Source: an uncultured Muribaculaceae bacterium (lineage in GTDB: Bacteria > Bacteroidota > Bacteroidia > Bacteroidales > Muribaculaceae). Taken from it: a DNA stretch of 64,000 nucleotides. Shown here in pieces: positions 35,920-45,547 of this stretch (positions within the stretch are counted from its first letter, which is position 1; every line of letters starts with the position of its first letter). The notes under the pieces are model-generated. The model had not been told where the DNA came from, made no database searches, and saw only the letters and a program-made list of their open reading frames with translations. Location of the stretch: assembly GCA_910579035.1 (NCBI GenBank), contig CAJTSR010000015.1, positions 13,489 through 77,488 of the forward strand, given 5' to 3'. Both the position numbers and the translations under genes were made by a program.

Positions 35920-35935
35920 GTTATAATTTACGATT

Positions 35936-37138
35936 ATGACTGACGACAAAGCTTTTTTCAACTGGGTGGAGGAACACCGCACAGATAATCCGTCGACGCT
36001 ACGGCTAAAATACGGCAACAAAAAGGAGCCTATCGACTACGCCGATGCCATTCTACAGATAGAATGCCGTAAAAAATTCGGCAAAAAGCTTGCCGACACA
36101 CTCGCGGCATTCCCCGAATTCTACTTCCCGTCGACACTCTCCGGAGAGCAATCCACCTCCGATCGTCTGGCAGAGTATCACACTTCGCTCGTGCCGGAAG
36201 GCCTGGCGGCTGCCGACCTCACGGCAGGGCTTGGTATCGACGTGCTGCATATCGCCGCCAGAGCATCGAATGTTACAGCCATCGAGCGCAACGAACAGCT
36301 CGTGGAAGCATTGCGATACAATGCGGCCGGATTGCATGCCACCAATGTCAGTGCCGTCAATGCGGACTGCCGGGAATGGCTCGACGACGCCGTTGAAAAA
36401 GGAGAACATTTCGGAGTGATATTTATCGACCCTGCAAGACGCGCCTCAGACGGAAGCCGTGTATTCGCCCTCGCCGACTGCGAGCCGAACATCATAGAAA
36501 TGTTGCCAAAACTGAAAAGAGTATGCGAGCTCCTCATTGTCAAGATGTCGCCGATGCTCGACATCAGCCACACTGTTTCCGAGCTGAACCCCTTCTCAGT
36601 GATAGCTCTCGGCACTCCTACCGAATGCAAGGAGATTCTCGCTATAGTAGATTTCAAAGAGCCTAAAGGGCAACCTATTATCGAGGCTGTCACCCTGACT
36701 CCGACAGGAGTGTCGACATTCGCGTTCACAGCAAAAAAGGAGGCAGAGTCACCAATGACGGCCGGAACACAGCCATCGCCCGGAGAATATATCTACGAGC
36801 CCTATCCGGCTCTGATGAAGAGCGGCGCGTTCAAAACCATTGCTGCGGCATACGGCGTCGGCACATTCCACGCCAACACCCGATTGTTCCATTCTGCTGA
36901 AATAATTGAGAATTTTCCCGGCAACCGCTACGAGATAATAGAAGTGATGCCATACTCGTCGGGGGTCATAAAACGCTTCAAAAAGCGTTATCCCGCAGCC
37001 GGAGTGGCTGTACGCAATTTCGGCATGAGTGCCGAAACGCTGAGAGCCAAGCTCGGCATAGCCGACGGCGGCTCGCTGCGTCTTTACGGCATTACGGATT
37101 CTGCCGGTGAGAGATTGCTTATCCTCACCAAAATCTGA
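35936..37138 (+). CDS. Class I SAM methyltransferase with PG_1098-type N-terminus and THUMP-like C-terminus
   Basis: A 400-residue protein of the Bacteroidota family typified by Porphyromonas PG_1098. Residues about 1-80 are the N-terminal domain, residues about 85-290 a Rossmann methyltransferase (ADLTAGLGIDVLHIA as motif I, IDPARRASDGSRVF as the catalytic DPPY-like loop), and residues about 300-400 the THUMP-like domain ending in a strand (LRLYGITDSAGERLLILTK). The target is probably RNA, by analogy. The last 55 nt overlap the convergent coaE gene. Confidence 0.85.
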   Translation: MTDDKAFFNWVEEHRTDNPSTLRLKYGNKKEPIDYADAILQIECRKKFGKKLADTLAAFPEFYFPSTLSGEQSTSDRLAEYHTSLVPEGLAAADLTAGLGIDVLHIAARASNVTAIERNEQLVEALRYNAAGLHATNVSAVNADCREWLDDAVEKGEHFGVIFIDPARRASDGSRVFALADCEPNIIEMLPKLKRVCELLIVKMSPMLDISHTVSELNPFSVIALGTPTECKEILAIVDFKEPKGQPIIEAVTLTPTGVSTFAFTAKKEAESPMTAGTQPSPGEYIYEPYPALMKSGAFKTIAAAYGVGTFHANTRLFHSAEIIENFPGNRYEIIEVMPYSSGVIKRFKKRYPAAGVAVRNFGMSAETLRAKLGIADGGSLRLYGITDSAGERLLILTKI

Positions 37139-37683
37139 GAAAGCAGAGAATGGCGATCGTCGTTGAACAGCCGTACAAGGTGCGGCTTGGGTTCATCAGG
37201 TGAAACCACGTATTCCTGAGCCTCAATACGGGCCTCGACCTGCTCTCGCGTCATAGCATTGCGGTTCATCACGCGCTCAACCCGCATGTCGTGAGGCGCC
37301 TCTACCCTCCACTCCTCATCGACAAGGCGGTTCAGACCGCTCTGGAACAGTATGGCCGTTTCTACAAATAAAAGTCGGCCCGCCAATGTCTGCGCCCACT
37401 CTGCTATACGCTGCCTTACGGCTCCGTGAACTATCGAATTGAGTATTTCAAGCTTCTCAGCGTCGGCAAACACAATCTCGGCAAGGCGCCTGCGGTCAAT
37501 ACTGCCGCCGCATACAGCGGATTCGTCTATTTCGATGGCAATACGGCGCTTTATATCGCAGTCCGCGTCCATCAAAGCCTTGGCCTCGCTGTCGCAGTCA
37601 AACACAGGATAGCCCATCGCTCTGAGAACACGGCACACTACCGATTTGCCTGCGCCTATGCCTCCGGTTACCGCTATCAGCAT
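37084..37683 (-). CDS. coaE: Dephospho-CoA kinase
   Basis: A 199-residue kinase for the last step of coenzyme A synthesis. The P loop is TGGIGAGKS (6-14), followed by the substrate-binding PVFDCDSEAKALM, LLFVETAILFQSG and the lid MNRNAMTREQVEARI. It is the last gene of the nusB-yajC-ybbR-coaE series and starts 1 nt after the ybbR stop. Its 3' end overlaps the opposite-strand methyltransferase gene by 55 nt. Confidence 0.93.
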   Translation of the reverse strand: MLIAVTGGIGAGKSVVCRVLRAMGYPVFDCDSEAKALMDADCDIKRRIAIEIDESAVCGGSIDRRRLAEIVFADAEKLEILNSIVHGAVRQRIAEWAQTLAGRLLFVETAILFQSGLNRLVDEEWRVEAPHDMRVERVMNRNAMTREQVEARIEAQEYVVSPDEPKPHLVRLFNDDRHSLLSQILVRISNLSPAESVMP

Positions 37684-37684
37684 G

Positions 37685-38668
37685 CTATAATTTCTCTATT
37701 ATGTACTCGGCACTGTCGGCCGACAGATGCACATTCTGCAAATTAGACGGCACATCGCGCAGTCGCAGCTTCATCATAGGCGAACCGTTGCGCTTAATGC
37801 CCCTGTAATCGGCAACCACCCTGAAATGCGGGTCGCTTGTGGTATACAGGCTCATAGGAATCATATAGAACACGTCGATCTGCGCCGGGAAGGTGATCAG
37901 CTTTATATCGTGGGGAACATTGACCGGCTCAATCACCACCTTGCGGCTTTTGAATATGAGCGGTTCGACCTCGATAGAAACATCTATGCTGTCCGGCACC
38001 ACCCTCGAACGCGACGGCCCGACGAGGCGAACACGCCGCGTGGTGCTCTCATCAAGACCGGTAAGGCGCACCGGCTCGGTTGTCACGGCATTGAAACGGT
38101 CGGGCAAGGCAGCCCCCGGTGCCATATATACCCTTACGGTGTCAACCGACGTCTTAGGACGCCCTTTCACAGCCGCCTGCGGCCCTGTAGTCACCTTGTA
38201 ATCGACATTGACCGGCAATGCGAATCCCGGGTGCGAGGTATAAGGTATGGCCAGCGAGTCGGGATATACCACGCTCACCTGCGCGCCGCCGGCAGCGCTT
38301 CTGGCGAGTCCTTTAAGCTCCGTGGTGCTAAGATGCAGGAAGCCACCCGAACGATAGGCGCGGAAATCGATATTCACGGCAGGCACGCTGCCGAGGGTCA
38401 TCTTCAGCAATTGCGTGCCCCGGGCCCGAAGACTCACATTAAGAGCTTCGGGTCCGGGGCTTATGAGTGTTATAGAATCAGGGACATGGGTTATACGGAC
38501 GGGCATGCGCACATCGTACTGTTCTTCCTCGTTCAGCGACAATACCAGCCATAAAAAAGCCGATATCATTAAAAAGAGGAGGAACATAAGCGCATTGCGC
38601 CCGCGCGCCGAACGCACGATAACGCCTAAGCGCTCGAACCAACGCCGGAAGCCGCCCGTGGACGCCAT
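37685..38668 (-). CDS. YbbR-domain membrane protein
   Basis: A 327-residue protein with one N-terminal membrane helix (residues about 25-48) and an extracytoplasmic part built of YbbR-like repeats (for example VDTVRVYMAPGAALPDRFNAV). In Firmicutes YbbR proteins (CdaR) regulate the di-adenylate cyclase CdaA; whether that holds here is unknown. It lies 12 nt after yajC and 1 nt before coaE. Confidence 0.82.
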   Translation of the reverse strand: MASTGGFRRWFERLGVIVRSARGRNALMFLLFLMISAFLWLVLSLNEEEQYDVRMPVRITHVPDSITLISPGPEALNVSLRARGTQLLKMTLGSVPAVNIDFRAYRSGGFLHLSTTELKGLARSAAGGAQVSVVYPDSLAIPYTSHPGFALPVNVDYKVTTGPQAAVKGRPKTSVDTVRVYMAPGAALPDRFNAVTTEPVRLTGLDESTTRRVRLVGPSRSRVVPDSIDVSIEVEPLIFKSRKVVIEPVNVPHDIKLITFPAQIDVFYMIPMSLYTTSDPHFRVVADYRGIKRNGSPMMKLRLRDVPSNLQNVHLSADSAEYIIEKL

Positions 38669-38680
38669 ATCCGCACAGAA

Positions 38681-39001
38681 TTATTTCTGCTTGTTGGGGT
38701 CGTTCTGGCCGTTGGCGTCTTCGGCGATAGGAGTCACGCAGTTCTTGTCGACGCGAATCTGCACATCGCGGTCCACTTCCACTATCACGCTTGTTTCGCG
38801 CACTTCGCGCACAGTTCCGTAGATACCGCCGTTGGTAACTACCTTGTCGCCCTTCTTGAGGGCTTCGCGCATAGCTTTAAGTTTTTTCTGCTGTTTCTGC
38901 TGCGGACGAATCATGAAGAAGTAGAACACCACGAAAAGTGCCACTATCATCAGGATGCTGCCCATACCGCCCTGCGCTGTGTTAAGGAGAATGAAATTCA
39001 T
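38681..39001 (-). CDS. yajC: Preprotein translocase subunit YajC
   Basis: A 106-residue single-pass protein of the Sec accessory complex. A membrane helix (residues 14-33) is followed by the family signature FFMIRPQQKQQKKLKAMREALKKGDKVVTNGG and a short beta domain. The gene lies 45 nt downstream of nusB, an order common in Bacteroidota. Confidence 0.95.
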   Translation of the reverse strand: MNFILLNTAQGGMGSILMIVALFVVFYFFMIRPQQKQQKKLKAMREALKKGDKVVTNGGIYGTVREVRETSVIVEVDRDVQIRVDKNCVTPIAEDANGQNDPNKQK

Positions 39002-39046
39002 ATCTTTCTGTAATTTGAAGTTTCTTAGAGTATGTTTACTCTTAAT

Positions 39047-40537
39047 TTATTTTTTTGTTATAACGCCTTCCTCGCCAAGTTTCTTGACAACCGAGTATAA
39101 AATACCGTTGACAAAGGAGCCGCTGCGAGCGGTGCTGTAGTCGTTGGCTATCTCGATGTACTCGTTGAGAGTAACAGGCAGAGGAATGGACGGATAATTG
39201 ATAATTTCGGCTATCGCTGCCATCATTATCACTATATCCATATAGGCGAGGCGCTCTGTGTCCCACTGGGTGGTATCGATGAAACCATCGATCAGCGCGC
39301 GGTATTTGTCGCGGTTCTGAATCACGAACTCGAACAGTTCGGCTCCGAAAGCCTCGTCGTCTTCGTTCATAAACTTGGGAAGCAGCTCTATGGAACCGCC
39401 GGAGCATGACCCGGCGAGTTCCTCGCCATCTTCCTCGGTGGCGCTGTCGTTGTCAAGTGAAGCATACGAACGCCTCATGGTCTTGAGGGCAAACGTGCTC
39501 ATAATCGCGATGTCGTCGTTCCAGAACACCGACATCGTTTCCATCGTGTCGGCGAGCTCGTCGGAGGGGAAGACTATTGTCTTCATAATGTCGCGCCAGA
39601 AAGCGGCATCGCGGGCAAAATCGCCGGGTTCGCTTTCCATATATTCCTTATATGCGTCGCTGGCCGTTATCAAGTCAAGCAGCGATGCGAACAGCAGGTC
39701 GCTGTCGCGCCATGAGGCCGGGTCGGCTTCGGGATGTTCGTCGACATACTCTTTCAGCGCCTCGCAGTTTTCAAGCATTCGCACATAGAGGTTGTCGACA
39801 AAGCGAAGGTTCGGGTTGAGGTCTTCCGGCGTGGGAAGATACTTGTGCTTGGCCTCGTCGAGCCGCTGCTCCTGAAGGCGGGTTATGCCCAACGGCAGCA
39901 GAAGCAAGGCGTGGTATAAATCATATGCCAGAGTAAGCGATTTGTCGAGGTCGGCACGCGCCTTGAGATATGTCGCTCTCGTGTCGTCGAAAGTCGAAAG
40001 AGTGCTTACCAGCATCTTCACGCCCATATCGAAGCCTACATGGCTGAAAGCTTCGTCGCGGCGCAACACGCGCTCCACACCCTTGTGCTTGCGCACGACA
40101 GTGGAGAAAACAGTGTTCCAGAAAGCCACGTCGTCGGCCATCTGCAACTTGCGCTTGCGCTTGTAATCCTTATAGACGGCAGAGTCTGCCACGGCTGTGG
40201 CAAGGTCTGTCACACAGGTGTCGAATTTGGCAAGACGGTCGCGATTTTTAGCCAGCAATAACGCCATGGCCGGGTCATCGCGCAGGGCACGTCCGATACG
40301 GTTTTTCTTCAGAGCGGCGTCTGCTTCCAAAACCACGCCGGCACCCGGACCCAGAGGCACGGAGCTGAGCTTGAGAAGGAGTATGAGGAGATCGAGATAA
40401 ACCGAATATGCGAATTTACGGTCGCTGGAGCCGTCGGTGGCGGCGGGTGGTGTTTCGAGTTTGAAATCGTTGCGCGTCAACAGATATGAATATAGAATCT
40501 GGACGGTTTTGATTCTTATTAAACTACGGTTTATCAT
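39047..40537 (-). CDS. nusB: NusB-family antitermination protein with duplicated N-terminal domain
   Basis: A 496-residue protein, against about 300 residues for NusB in Bacteroides. The N-terminus (MINRSLIRIKTVQILYSYL) and the C-terminal NusB core (residues about 390-490, with DTERLAYMDIVIM, VTLNEYIEIANDYST and SFVNGILYSVV) are normal. Between them the helical Bacteroidota-specific domain appears twice: residues about 40-197 and 198-358 align by AYSVYLDLLILLL against AYDLYHALLLLPL, VYKDY against AYKEY and DVAFWNTVF against DAAFWRDIM. The second copy is the closer match to the usual NusB domain; the first is degenerate. An acidic linker (358-382) follows. It acts in rRNA antitermination with NusE. 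Confidence 0.88.
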   Translation of the reverse strand: MINRSLIRIKTVQILYSYLLTRNDFKLETPPAATDGSSDRKFAYSVYLDLLILLLKLSSVPLGPGAGVVLEADAALKKNRIGRALRDDPAMALLLAKNRDRLAKFDTCVTDLATAVADSAVYKDYKRKRKLQMADDVAFWNTVFSTVVRKHKGVERVLRRDEAFSHVGFDMGVKMLVSTLSTFDDTRATYLKARADLDKSLTLAYDLYHALLLLPLGITRLQEQRLDEAKHKYLPTPEDLNPNLRFVDNLYVRMLENCEALKEYVDEHPEADPASWRDSDLLFASLLDLITASDAYKEYMESEPGDFARDAAFWRDIMKTIVFPSDELADTMETMSVFWNDDIAIMSTFALKTMRRSYASLDNDSATEEDGEELAGSCSGGSIELLPKFMNEDDEAFGAELFEFVIQNRDKYRALIDGFIDTTQWDTERLAYMDIVIMMAAIAEIINYPSIPLPVTLNEYIEIANDYSTARSGSFVNGILYSVVKKLGEEGVITKK

Positions 40538-40572
40538 ATTTTAAATGTTCTAACCTTTCGTATTATCGAATG

Positions 40573-40580
40573 CAAAGGTA
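40573..40580 (-). promoter_or_regulatory. -7 element before nusB
   Basis: CAAAGGTA reads TACCTTTG on the minus strand, 36 nt before the ATG. No CAAA is seen at the -33 distance. Confidence 0.5.
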
Positions 40581-40653
40581 AGCAAATTTCTCAAATAATA
40601 GCTATACGTGCGCTCAAAAACGCCTGCACGGCATTTCGCATCCTGCAGTATGG

Positions 40654-41679
40654 CTATTTTTCCGCAAGCGGATTCCAGCCTTGCGCACGGAGGGTTATTT
40701 CGCCGCCGTCGCGTGTTATCATCGCGCAACCGGCCTCAGGCTTGCACACATAGCCTATCACTTTGACGCCTTCGAGCTTGGTCACCTTGTCGTGGTCCGA
40801 CAGAGGAACAGTGAACAGCAGTTCATAATCCTCGCCGCCGTTGAGAGCCGCGGTCACAAGGTTCATATTAAGCTCTTCGGCCATCACGGCAGTCTGGTAG
40901 TCAATGGGTATTCTGTCCTCGTACACACGGCAGCCTGTGCCCGAAGCCTTGCATATGTGCATCAGCTCGGAAGAAAGGCCGTCGCTGACGTCCATCATCG
41001 AAGTAGGCACTATGCCGTTTTTTTCGAGAGCATCAACAATGTCTTTGCGAGCCTCAGGCTTGAGCTGGCGCTCCACGAGGTATTCTTTCCCTGCAAAATC
41101 AGGCTCGAAGTCGGTCTGACCGGCAGACGCCACCTTTTCGCGTTCAAGAAGCTGAAGTCCCATATATGCCGCGCCCAAATCGCCGCTAACGCATATAAGG
41201 TCGGTATCGCGGGCACCGTCGCGCCCTACCGCCTTACCTTCTGCCACCTCGCCGATACAGGTTATGGAAATAACAAGACCCTGATGCGATGCCGAAGTGT
41301 CGCCTCCCACGATATCCACTCCGTATACCTCGCAGGCAAGGCGTATGCCGTCGTACAGTTCCTCGATATGCTCCACGGTGAAACGGCGTGATATTCCGAG
41401 CGACACGGTGATTTGCTTCGGACGGCCGTTCATGGCATATATGTCTGAAAAATTGACAACGGCAGCTTTGTACCCAAGATGCTTCAGAGGCACATAAGTA
41501 AGGTCGAAGTGCACGTTTTCCAACAGTAAGTCGGTAGTTACCAGCGTATCTTTCCCGGCGGGATAACGGAGAACGGCACAATCGTCGCCCACAGCCTTGA
41601 GTGTGGAATCGTTTGCGGGCTTAAGCCCTTCTGTAAGACGGTCAATCAGGCCAAATTCGCCCAATTCGGATATTTCCAT
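40654..41679 (-). CDS. thiL: Thiamine-monophosphate kinase
   Basis: A 341-residue PurM-like ATPase that makes thiamine diphosphate from the monophosphate. It has the N-terminal GEFGLIDRL, the metal-binding VGDDCAVL, TTDLLLENVHFD, the IVGGDTSAS segment and the DVSDGLSSELMHI and GGEDYELLFTVP motifs of the C-terminal half. It is the last gene of the sppA-lpxK-PNP-thiL series. Confidence 0.94.
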   Translation of the reverse strand: MEISELGEFGLIDRLTEGLKPANDSTLKAVGDDCAVLRYPAGKDTLVTTDLLLENVHFDLTYVPLKHLGYKAAVVNFSDIYAMNGRPKQITVSLGISRRFTVEHIEELYDGIRLACEVYGVDIVGGDTSASHQGLVISITCIGEVAEGKAVGRDGARDTDLICVSGDLGAAYMGLQLLEREKVASAGQTDFEPDFAGKEYLVERQLKPEARKDIVDALEKNGIVPTSMMDVSDGLSSELMHICKASGTGCRVYEDRIPIDYQTAVMAEELNMNLVTAALNGGEDYELLFTVPLSDHDKVTKLEGVKVIGYVCKPEAGCAMITRDGGEITLRAQGWNPLAEK

Positions 41680-41765
41680 ATAGATATCTTTTCAATTGCG
41701 GATTGAGGACTGATGGCATTCCACCAATCCTCAATCCTTGATTTTTCACATAAGGCAGGCTGCCA

Positions 41766-42581
41766 TCAGCAGCGTTCCACCATCGATACCATCAGTGCCT
41801 CCACTGTGGGCTGCGCCTTGAGTGCGGCCTTCTGCACTTCCTCGTGCGAGGGAACCTCGGTTATATCCTTTCCTCCAAGGTCAGTGATAACTGAGATGCC
41901 GAACACGCGCATATCGGCGTGGCGAGCAACTATAACTTCGGGAACGGTGGACATGCCTACGGCATCGCCTCCGATTACACGGAAATATTCATATTCGGCA
42001 GGGGTTTCAAATGTCGGACCGGTAGTTCCAACGTATACACCGTGCATCAGGCGCATGCCTTTTTCCTGACCGATGGCGTCGGCCAAGGCCACGAGTTCTT
42101 TCGAGTACGGCTCTGTCATGGCAGGGAAGCGCGGGCCGAGCTCTTCATAGTTTTTGCCACGCAACGGATTTTCGGGGAAGAGGTTGATGTGGTCGGTGAT
42201 TATCATCACGTCGCCTACCACAAATTCCTTGTTCATACCTCCGGCCGCATTGGATACGAACAGGGTTTCCACGCCGAGTTCCTTCATAACACGGACAGGG
42301 AAAGTGACTGTTTTCATGTCATATCCCTCATAGTAGTGGAAACGACCCTGCATCGCCATCACGCGTTTGCCACCCATGGTGCCGAAGATAAGATTGCCGC
42401 TGTGGCCCTGAACTGTCGACACGGGGAAGTTCGGTATTTCGGAATACGGGATATAGAGTTTTTCGTCGATATGGTCCACGAGCGAACCGAGCCCCGTGCC
42501 GAGGATAACGGCAACCTTGGGCATCTCGCCGCCTACGCGCGAGCGCAGAAATTCGGCTGTTTGTTTGATTTTTTCGAGCAT
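41766..42581 (-). CDS. Purine-nucleoside phosphorylase
   Basis: A 271-residue trimeric-type phosphorylase that cleaves inosine and guanosine to the base and ribose-1-phosphate. Conserved parts are [43 protein letters not shown] with the purine-site loop, [15 protein letters not shown] and [13 protein letters not shown]. It lies between lpxK and thiL, about 70-90 nt from each. Confidence 0.93.
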   Translation of the reverse strand: MLEKIKQTAEFLRSRVGGEMPKVAVILGTGLGSLVDHIDEKLYIPYSEIPNFPVSTVQGHSGNLIFGTMGGKRVMAMQGRFHYYEGYDMKTVTFPVRVMKELGVETLFVSNAAGGMNKEFVVGDVMIITDHINLFPENPLRGKNYEELGPRFPAMTEPYSKELVALADAIGQEKGMRLMHGVYVGTTGPTFETPAEYEYFRVIGGDAVGMSTVPEVIVARHADMRVFGISVITDLGGKDITEVPSHEEVQKAALKAQPTVEALMVSMVERC

Positions 42582-42653
42582 GGTAAGCTTGTTTAGTGTT
42601 GTGTGCTTTTATGAAACGTAATATTACGGCAGCGGGTTCTCCGCGAAATAACA

Positions 42654-43739
42654 TCAAACCTTGTTGATGTACTTCTCTATAACTTCTATTATGTCGGGGC
42701 CGCTGCCAAAAGCATCAAATTCCACCTTGACCGGCAGATAATATGTGGATGCTTTCAATTCGTGAGGGAAGTAAGGATTCGAGGCCAGACGCACGGCGTC
42801 TTTTTCGGTTGTCACTATTATCCGCTGAGCGCCTTTGAGGCTTTTGTAGCGGGTGAGTATGTGGTCGATATCCTTTTTAGAATAATTGTGGTGGTCGGGA
42901 AACACATCGACCTTTACTTTTGCCTCGAAGCTCTTAAGTTTGAGTACGAAAGGCTTGGGATTGCCGATGCCGGCCACGGCGAGAATCGAATCGCCGGGCG
43001 TTAGCCAGTCGAGATACGGAACCGCGGTAGCCATATCCGGAAAAACAGGTTCAAGAGCCTGATAGGAGTAGTGGGAGAAGAAAAGATCCTGCGCGGGGAA
43101 GAGGTCGTACTCCTTCGTCACAAGCCGGTAGTTGAGCGGGCTCAGACCTTCGGGACATTTGGAAACCACCACTATGTCGGCTCTGTTAATGCCACGGTAA
43201 GGCTCACGGAGCCGCCCGTAAGGCAGCATGCTGTCTTTATATATGGGGTGGTTGTATTCGGTAACGAGGATAGTGACCGTGGGCTTGACGTAGCGATGCT
43301 GGAAGCCGTCGTCAAGCACTATAAGGTTGATGCGCGGATCGAGCCTGCGCAGCTCGTTGATGCCGTACACCCTGTCTTCGCACACAGCCACAAGCACTTC
43401 GCCGCCGAACTTATGGTATATCTGGTATGCCTCGTCGCCGACATCGCGCGGCGTGCTGTTGCGTCCGGCCATTATGAAGCCTTTCGTTTCACGGCGATAA
43501 CCGCGCGACAGCACCGCCACCCGGCGGTTCTTGCGGAATGCCCCGGCTATATATTCTACCAATGGCGTCTTCCCGGTGCCGCCCACGGCAAGATTGCCCA
43601 CGCAGACTATCGGAATGTCGAACCGCGCCTCCTTAAGAACCTTCCAGTCGAAAAGCTTATTACGGGTATAGGTTATCGCGCCGTATAGCTTCGAGCACGG
43701 CAGCAATATGAGTTTCGACAAGAAAGAGCCTCGACGCAT
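42654..43739 (-). CDS. lpxK: Tetraacyldisaccharide 4'-kinase
   Basis: A 361-residue membrane-bound kinase that makes lipid IV-A in lipid A synthesis. The P loop is VGGTGKT within CVGNLAVGGTGKTPLVEY, followed by LSRGYRRETKGF, DEAYQIYHKF, LDDGFQHRYV and FPDHHNYSKKDID. An N-terminal amphipathic or membrane helix is present. It starts 23 nt after the sppA stop. Confidence 0.94.
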   Translation of the reverse strand: MRRGSFLSKLILLPCSKLYGAITYTRNKLFDWKVLKEARFDIPIVCVGNLAVGGTGKTPLVEYIAGAFRKNRRVAVLSRGYRRETKGFIMAGRNSTPRDVGDEAYQIYHKFGGEVLVAVCEDRVYGINELRRLDPRINLIVLDDGFQHRYVKPTVTILVTEYNHPIYKDSMLPYGRLREPYRGINRADIVVVSKCPEGLSPLNYRLVTKEYDLFPAQDLFFSHYSYQALEPVFPDMATAVPYLDWLTPGDSILAVAGIGNPKPFVLKLKSFEAKVKVDVFPDHHNYSKKDIDHILTRYKSLKGAQRIIVTTEKDAVRLASNPYFPHELKASTYYLPVKVEFDAFGSGPDIIEVIEKYINKV

Positions 43740-43762
43740 TATTTACAATCTGGTTTCGAGTT

Positions 43763-45547
43763 CTATTTAACCTCTATTTTCTCCATACGAGCCTGAACGG
43801 GATTCATCGTGCGGATTTTTTTCACCACGCGAAGAGCCTGCGCCGTTTCTGCATCGAAAGGACTCTCGACATTGAGTTTGGCCTTGGCCTCTGTAAATTC
43901 TTCGGAATTACGGAGAATGGTCATCCACATCTTCTCCTCGGCCTTTGGATAGGACACCACGTCGGCTTCACTCATATCAAGGTCGGCAGCCATAGCGCGC
44001 ACGGCTGTATGGAGCGAGCCTATGCGGTCAACAAGTCCGAGCCTTATGGCATCGGCGCCAACCCACACACGGCCTTCCGCAATGGCTTTGACAGAATCGA
44101 TATCCATACCACGGCCTTCGGCCACACGGGAGGTAAAGAGGTCGTAGATATTCTCCACGTTGCGCTGCATCGCCGCGTGCAACTGCGGCGACATCGGCCC
44201 GGTAATAGTCATCGGCATACAGTTGGCATTGCTTTCCACTGTCGAGAAGTTTATGCCAAGCTTGCCGGAGATAAGACCAGAGGCATCAGGAATCATACCG
44301 AACACACCGATAGAGCCTGTAAGCGTGGTTTTGTCGGCAAATATGCTGTCGGCGCCACAGCTTATATAGTAACCGCCGGAAGCGGCATAGTCGCCCATCG
44401 ACACATAGAGCGGTTTGTCCTTGCTTTTGAAATATTCCAAAGCCTCCCATATCTGTTCGGAAGCGAAAGCGCTACCGCCGGGAGAGTTGACTCTGAACAC
44501 CATTCCGGCAACCTTGTCGTCATCGGCAAGAGCGGTAATATGCCCCACCATGTCGGGGCCTACGATTCCCTCGCTGCCACTGTCGGAAATATCGCCCACT
44601 GCGTAGAGAAGCGCGATATGCTTATCCGACCGACCGAACAGCTTGTCGGCAGACTTGGCCTGCACATAAGCGGCCACGTCGATAAAACGGACATCCTTGT
44701 CGCTGTCATATCCAAGCCGGCTGCGGATCATATCGTCAATCACACGTTCGTAAGCAAGCTCTGTCACAAGTGAATCAGCAACGAAGCTGGCTGCCGGACG
44801 GGTGTATATATACTGTGTGGCCATTGTATTCACGCTGTCGAGTGCCATACCGCGGTTTGCCGCGATATTCCCGGCCACGAAATTCCAAATAGTGTCGCAG
44901 TACTGTTTCATCTGTCGGCGCGCAGGCTCGCTCATTTCCTTAAGCACAAAAGGCTCCACAGCGCTCTTGTAGGTGCCAACCTTTATAATCTGCATTTTCA
45001 CGCCGAGCTTGTCGAGCAGGCCGGTGAAGAAAGGCGTCGAACCGCCAACCCCGTGAATGTCGACACTGCCCACAGGGTTGAGGACGAGCTCGTCAGCCGT
45101 GGTGGCAAGCATATAGTCGCCCTGTGTATAGCTGTCGGAATAGGCAAAAATCCATTTTCCTGCTTCCTTGAAATCAAGCAATACTTCAAGCAGTTCTTCA
45201 CGGGAGGCATATCCCATCGAAGCTCCGCCACACTTGATATAGATTCCCTCTATTTTATCATCGTCAGCGGCCGTGCGAACTGCCTGCAACATCTCTTCTA
45301 AAGTCGGAGAGCCAAGCTCGCCCTGCTGTATGAAATCGATAAACGACGACGGCTGATAGCGCTCCTGCACTACCCCGCTCAGATCAAGCACAAGCACGGA
45401 CTCTTTTCCGACCTTGACGGTGGTTTCTGCCGCAGACTTGCCAAGCGCGGCTGCCACAATCATAGTACCGGCCACCACAAGAAGGGCTATCGAAATCCAC
45501 AAGCCGGCCATAGTGCCGAGCATCGAAATAAAAAAGCGTTTCAACAT
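43763..45547 (-). CDS. sppA: Signal peptide peptidase SppA, long form
   Basis: A 594-residue inner membrane Ser/Lys protease that degrades released signal peptides. One membrane helix (residues about 10-33) is followed by two tandem ClpP-like domains, as in the 67-kDa form of E. coli. The catalytic Lys is in KVGTYKSAVEPF (first domain) and the Ser in GDYAASGGYYISCGAD (second domain). It opens the sppA-lpxK-PNP-thiL series, downstream of a -7 element at 45642-45649. Confidence 0.93.
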   Translation of the reverse strand: MLKRFFISMLGTMAGLWISIALLVVAGTMIVAAALGKSAAETTVKVGKESVLVLDLSGVVQERYQPSSFIDFIQQGELGSPTLEEMLQAVRTAADDDKIEGIYIKCGGASMGYASREELLEVLLDFKEAGKWIFAYSDSYTQGDYMLATTADELVLNPVGSVDIHGVGGSTPFFTGLLDKLGVKMQIIKVGTYKSAVEPFVLKEMSEPARRQMKQYCDTIWNFVAGNIAANRGMALDSVNTMATQYIYTRPAASFVADSLVTELAYERVIDDMIRSRLGYDSDKDVRFIDVAAYVQAKSADKLFGRSDKHIALLYAVGDISDSGSEGIVGPDMVGHITALADDDKVAGMVFRVNSPGGSAFASEQIWEALEYFKSKDKPLYVSMGDYAASGGYYISCGADSIFADKTTLTGSIGVFGMIPDASGLISGKLGINFSTVESNANCMPMTITGPMSPQLHAAMQRNVENIYDLFTSRVAEGRGMDIDSVKAIAEGRVWVGADAIRLGLVDRIGSLHTAVRAMAADLDMSEADVVSYPKAEEKMWMTILRNSEEFTEAKAKLNVESPFDAETAQALRVVKKIRTMNPVQARMEKIEVK

